Source: Acidimicrobiia bacterium
GTDB lineage: Bacteria > Actinomycetota > Acidimicrobiia > IMCC26256 > JAENVU01
Direction: 5' to 3'
Assembly (NCBI GenBank): GCA_016650415.1
Contig: JAENVU010000208.1
Span: 1-6,473 of the forward strand
Length of the DNA stretch: 6,473 bases
Of this stretch, positions 5,030-6,473 are shown one piece after another. Below the pieces are notes generated by a model. The model saw only the letters and a list, made by a program, of their open reading frames with translations, made no database searches and was not told where the DNA came from. The position numbers and the translations under genes were made by a program. Position 1 is the stretch's first letter; each line of letters begins with the position of its first letter.

Positions 5030-6473
5030 TCAGGCGTCGGTGCCGGCGTGCATACTTTCGTACTCGTCGAGCGTCATGAGGACCGAGCGGGCCTTGGAGC
5101 CTTCGCTGGGGCCGACGATCCCCTTCTGTTCGAGCAGGTCCATCAACCGCCCGGCTCGGGCGAAACCGACGCGCAGCTTGCGTTGCAGCATCGACGTCGA
5201 ACCGAGGCCGCTGCGCACAACGAGTTCCATCGCCTGCACGAGCAGATCGTCGTCGTCGTCATCGCCGCTGCCGGACCGGCCGCCGCCTACGCCGCCAGTC
5301 GATCCGGTGCCCTGCAACCCATCGATGTATTGCGGTTCCTGCACCTGCTGGCGCCAGTGGGCGACGGCCTTCCGTACACACTCCTCGTCGACCCACGATC
5401 CCTGGATCCGCTGGGCCCGCGAGGAGGACGCGGACATCAGCAGCATGTCGCCGTGACCGATCAGCTTCTCCGCGCCGGACTGGTCGAGGATCACTCGGGA
5501 GTCGGCGAGGGTGCTCACCGAGAATGCGAGCCGGCTCGGCACGTTGGCCTTGATGACACCGGTGATGACGTTCACCGACGGGCGTTGGGTCGCGATGACC
5601 AAGTGGATCCCGACGGCCCGGGCCATTTGCGCGATCCGGCAGATACTCGCTTCGACGTCACGCGCCGCAACCATCATCAGGTCGTTGAGCTCGTCGATGA
5701 CGATCACGATGTAGGGGATGCGCTCGTACGTGCGTCCGCCCATCGGGTCGGGGTTCTCCGTGGTCGCCAACTCGCCGGCGTCAAACTTGGCGTTGTAGCC
5801 GGTGACGTCGCGCACGCCGACCTCGGCGAGGAGGTCGTAGCGCATCTCCATCTCCCGGACGGCCCACTCGAGCGCGTTCGCAGCCTTCTTCGGGCTGGTC
5901 ACGACCTCGGTGAGCAGGTGCGGCAAACCGTTGTACTGACCGAGCTCGACGCGCTTCGGGTCGACGAGGATCATCCGCACCTGGTCGGGCGTGCAACGCA
6001 TGAGGATCGACGTGATGAGACTGTTGATGCAGCTCGACTTTCCGGCACCGGTCTGACCGGCGATGAGCAAGTGGGGCATCTGCGCGAGGTTGATCATGCT
6101 CGCGTGACCGGCGATGTCGCGGCCCAGCCCGACCTCGAGCGGATGCGTCGCCTGCGCCGCTTCCGGCGACATCAGGATGTCGCCGAGCGTCACGAGCTGC
6201 CGTTGCTTGTTGGGTACCTCGACACCGATCGCGCTCCGGCCGGGGATCGGGGCGAGGATCCGCACATCGGGGCTGGCCATCGCGTACGCGATGTCGTGGC
6301 TCAAGCCGGTCACCCGATTGACCTTGACGCCGGGCGCGAGTTCGAGTTCGTACCGGGTCACGGTCGGGCCGACGGTCATGCCGATGAGGTTGGCGTCGAC
6401 GCCGAAGTCCTTGAGGGTCGCCTGGAGAACCTGCCCGCCCTGCTCGACGGCCGTCTTGTCGAGGGCCTTGACC
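5030..6473 (-). CDS. ftsK: FtsK/SpoIIIE DNA translocase, C-terminal 480 residues (5' end outside window)
   Basis: The frame is open to the right edge, so the true start is outside. The ATG at 6379 is internal and should not be used. Residues are counted from the first full codon at 6472. 'GPTVTRYELELAPG' (about 35-48) and the following 'DIAYAMA' mark the alpha/beta region of the motor. 'GQTGAGKS' (139-146) is Walker A, 'LVDPKRVEL' (169-177) is a conserved FtsK element and 'VIVIDE' (256-261) is Walker B. 'IATQRPSVNVITGVIKANVPSRLAF' spans about 293-317. A glycine-rich linker with six consecutive aspartates (404-409) leads to a winged-helix gamma domain (about 410-471) that in FtsK reads the polar KOPS sequences and contacts XerD. 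Membrane-anchored hexameric FtsK pumps DNA through the septum and resolves chromosome dimers. The N-terminal membrane domain is not visible, so a soluble SpoIIIE/SftA-like version cannot be excluded. In the Walker B segment 'DELNDLMMVA', Asn stands where Ala is common. Confidence 0.95.
   Translation of the reverse strand, partial: VKALDKTAVEQGGQVLQATLKDFGVDANLIGMTVGPTVTRYELELAPGVKVNRVTGLSHDIAYAMASPDVRILAPIPGRSAIGVEVPNKQRQLVTLGDILMSPEAAQATHPLEVGLGRDIAGHASMINLAQMPHLLIAGQTGAGKSSCINSLITSILMRCTPDQVRMILVDPKRVELGQYNGLPHLLTEVVTSPKKAANALEWAVREMEMRYDLLAEVGVRDVTGYNAKFDAGELATTENPDPMGGRTYERIPYIVIVIDELNDLMMVAARDVEASICRIAQMARAVGIHLVIATQRPSVNVITGVIKANVPSRLAFSVSTLADSRVILDQSGAEKLIGHGDMLLMSASSSRAQRIQGSWVDEECVRKAVAHWRQQVQEPQYIDGLQGTGSTGGVGGGRSGSGDDDDDDLLVQAMELVVRSGLGSTSMLQRKLRVGFARAGRLMDLLEQKGIVGPSEGSKARSVLMTLDEYESMHAGTDA

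Overview
This window is a GC-rich stretch from what is most likely an actinobacterial chromosome. I infer a high-GC lineage, possibly Acidimicrobiia-like, from the strong G/C third-position bias, the repeated use of GTG starts and the gene order ftsK / rimO / pgsA / cinA. That order resembles the conserved ftsK-pgsA-cinA-recA neighbourhood of many Gram-positive bacteria. The taxon below phylum level is a guess. The window contains no rRNA or tRNA gene, IS element or CRISPR array that I can see.

Right to left, the layout is as follows. The C-terminal part of a minus-strand FtsK DNA translocase enters from the right edge and ends at 5030. Next comes a 72-base gap between convergent genes that carries a perfect 12-bp inverted repeat. 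A plus-strand cytoplasmic serine hydrolase of the beta-lactamase fold (3797-4957) is the only gene on its strand. A 41-base divergent intergenic region has a TANNNT box immediately in front of each start codon, which suggests two leaderless promoters. After it, a tight minus-strand operon runs rimO - pgsA - cinA - thpR, with each junction a 4-base stop/start overlap (GTGA, GTGA, ATGA). A 47-base gap with a small stem-loop precedes the first 18 codons of another minus-strand gene, perhaps a sigma factor, which leaves at the left edge.

The genes are housekeeping in nature. FtsK handles chromosome segregation at division. RimO methylthiolates ribosomal protein uS12. PgsA makes the phosphatidylglycerol precursor in the membrane. 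CinA combines a COG1058 domain with an NMN-deamidase-type domain for pyridine nucleotide salvage. ThpR acts on RNA 2',3'-cyclic phosphate ends. The four-gene block is probably co-transcribed and translationally coupled, although the enzymes do not form one obvious pathway.

I looked for an undescribed system and do not see one. The points worth a second look are the back-to-back leaderless promoters, the run of 4-base overlaps, the inverted repeat between the convergent genes, and the isolated serine hydrolase sitting inside an otherwise conserved housekeeping block.
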